Assembly (NCBI GenBank): GCA_035456205.1 | Contig: DATIDQ010000121.1 | Coordinates: 1 to 41,021 of the forward strand | DNA: 41,021 nt | Source of the DNA: UBA7239 sp035456205 | GTDB taxonomy: Bacteria; Pseudomonadota; Gammaproteobacteria; Pseudomonadales; UBA7239 | Reading direction: 5' to 3' | Shown here: positions 39,918 to 41,021 of the stretch, one piece after another | Position numbering within the stretch: the first letter of the stretch is position 1 | Layout of the letters: the number at the start of each line of letters is the position of its first letter | Notes under the pieces: model-generated | What the model saw: the letters and a program-made list of their open reading frames with translations, nothing else | Told to the model about the DNA's origin: nothing | The model's database searches: none | Translations under genes and position numbers: made by a program

Positions 39918-41021
39918 TCAAGGCAGTGCGTGTATCGTCGTAACCGCATCGGTCACCGCCTTCTTGATCAGGCCAAAGCCGGTGGCATCGCCAATGGCTG
40001 TCACCACCGGTGCTGCGCCTTGCAGGGCATCGGCCAGCGCTGTGTCGGCTTGCAGCAGCGGCGGAATTACTACGCTATCGGCTTTCACTAGCCGCTGCGC
40101 GCCGTCTAGTGTGATGAGCACGCCGTCAGCGGCAATCGCGTCGATCTGCGCGCCGGTGGTGACGATCACGCCGGCCACATCCAGGCGTTTGCTCTCTTCG
40201 CCGCGGCGCTTCTTGCCGGTTTCACTGGCGATGCGGTTGTCGCTGCTGACCAGCTTCACGGTCTTGCCGGCCAGCGCTAGCCACTCGGCAATTTCCACCG
40301 ACAACAGACCGGAACCGATCACAGCCACGGTGTTGCCGGAAACCTGCTGTGGCGTATTGGCAGCAAGGCATTGATACAGCGCGTCGCCTTGCAGCACATT
40401 GGCGTCGCTTTTGATAGGCAGTGCGACAGGTGCGGAGACAGCACCCGTGGCGACAATTACCGCGTCGGCCTGTTGCGCGCGCACAAAATCACTGGTCACT
40501 GCGGTGTTGAGTTGTACTGCGATCGGCAGGCGCTGCACTTCGCTGCGCAGATAGTCGAGAAAGCGGCGCTGTTCGCGGTGCATATTGGCAGCGAGTGACA
40601 AGAGCCCACCGAGCTGCGCAGTTTTTTCACACAAGGTAACAGTATGGCCTTGCTCGGCCGCCACGCGTGCCGCTTCCATGCCGCCGGGGCCGCCACCGAT
40701 CACCAACACTTTTTTCTTCTGCGTTGGCGGTGTGAATGCCAGCACGGTTTCGCGGCCGCATTGCGCATTGAGTGCACACGCCACGCCGGTGCCTTGCATG
40801 ATGGTATCGACACAATCTTCACAGCTGTTGCACGGGCGGATTTCTTGCAGCTTGCCGGCGCGCGCCTTGTTCGGCAATTCAGCATCGGCAAATAATGCGC
40901 GGCCGATCACCACCAGATCAGCTTTTTCATCGGCCAACAGTTTTTCCGCAAACTGCGGATCGCCGTTGCGACCGACCACCATCACTGGCACATCGACTGC
41001 CTGTTTCAGTGCGGCGGCCAT
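39918..41021 (-). CDS. NADH:flavin oxidoreductase / 2,4-dienoyl-CoA reductase-like, 5' end cut by window
   Basis: The C-terminal 367 residues of a multidomain old-yellow-enzyme type protein. The end of the FMN TIM barrel (VPVMVVGRNGD, ADLVVIGRALFADAELPNKA) is followed by a 4Fe-4S cluster motif (CNSCEDCVDTIMQGTGVAC) and an FAD/NAD(P)H domain with KVLVIGGGPGGMEAARVAAE and a second GxGxxx in VAVIGSGLLSVEIAEWLALA. This architecture fits FadH and related enzymes reducing enoyl compounds. Substrate cannot be told. The Met at the window edge is most likely internal, since most of the barrel is missing. Confidence 0.88.
   Translation of the reverse strand: MAAALKQAVDVPVMVVGRNGDPQFAEKLLADEKADLVVIGRALFADAELPNKARAGKLQEIRPCNSCEDCVDTIMQGTGVACALNAQCGRETVLAFTPPTQKKKVLVIGGGPGGMEAARVAAEQGHTVTLCEKTAQLGGLLSLAANMHREQRRFLDYLRSEVQRLPIAVQLNTAVTSDFVRAQQADAVIVATGAVSAPVALPIKSDANVLQGDALYQCLAANTPQQVSGNTVAVIGSGLLSVEIAEWLALAGKTVKLVSSDNRIASETGKKRRGEESKRLDVAGVIVTTGAQIDAIAADGVLITLDGAQRLVKADSVVIPPLLQADTALADALQGAAPVVTAIGDATGFGLIKKAVTDAVTTIHALP

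Noticed and set aside
1..41021. Mobile element, prophage, toxin-antitoxin, defence system or CRISPR array
   Set aside because: I found no transposase, integrase, phage structural gene, nuclease-type defence gene, toxin pair or spaced direct-repeat array. The tRNA-Gln has no integrase or duplicated 3' end beside it.

Overview
The window is a gene-dense stretch of a gammaproteobacterial chromosome. The best fit is the broad Pseudomonadales/Cellvibrionales-type group. Evidence for this is the conserved orders lolB-ispE-tRNA-Gln-prs-rplY-pth-ychF, zapB-like/zapA facing ygfB-pepP-ubiH-ubi hydroxylase, gpmI-envC facing yibN-grxC-secB, diaA-dolP and rapZ-ptsO, plus families typical of that group (DUF1289, DUF3014, DUF3094, TIGR02449). 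Genus and species cannot be read from the sequence. I see no insertion sequence, prophage, CRISPR array or plasmid function, and no gene-free stretch over 300 bases.

Layout. 1-718: 3'-truncated luciferase-like flavin oxidoreductase (-). 833-3764: rep helicase, NUDIX CoA pyrophosphatase-like protein, DUF1289 protein (+). 3782-9893: deaD, nnrD, envC (split by a frameshift) and gpmI (-). 10033-11198: yibN, grxC, secB (+). 11284-13525: SahR-like regulator and metK, with a 26-bp palindrome in the promoter and a terminator behind metK. 13588-14409: unknown lipoprotein (-). 14523-15691: diaA, dolP (+). 15702-16250: zapA and a ZapB-like coiled coil (-). 16463-22079: ygfB, pepP, ubiH, a second ubiquinone hydroxylase and dprA (+). 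22089-23230: ptsO, rapZ (-). 23386-24791: DUF3094 membrane protein and a diguanylate cyclase (+). 24792-26741: acs (-). 26879-29884: DUF805 protein and an AlgI/AlgJ-like O-acetylation pair (+). 29896-34938: ychF, pth, rplY, prs, tRNA-Gln, ispE, lolB (-). 35049-38994: corA, Sfp-type phosphopantetheinyl transferase, PhyH-type dioxygenase, thiolase-like protein (+). 38963-41021: DUF3014 protein and a truncated NADH:flavin oxidoreductase (-).

Most of the content is housekeeping: replication and recombination (rep, dprA, diaA), cell division and envelope (envC, zapA, dolP, lolB), ubiquinone synthesis, SAM synthesis, translation (pth, rplY, ychF, tRNA-Gln), central carbon (gpmI, acs, prs) and signalling (diguanylate cyclase, rapZ/ptsO). 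Genes are tightly packed, with many ATGA, GTGA or TAATG overlaps that suggest translational coupling.

The most interesting signals lie in how ordinary genes are arranged. envC is split exactly at an A-AAA-AAG slippery heptamer, and the shift can only have occurred in a window of about 30 bases. The ispE stop codon lies inside tRNA-Gln, so tRNA maturation would cut the ispE message. A SahR-like regulator has a perfect palindrome over its own -35 box. dprA has a duplicated ribosome-binding site and start behind a hairpin. A coupled run joins a phosphopantetheinyl transferase, a dioxygenase and a thiolase homologue that lacks the nucleophilic cysteine. I did not find a clearly new multi-gene system.
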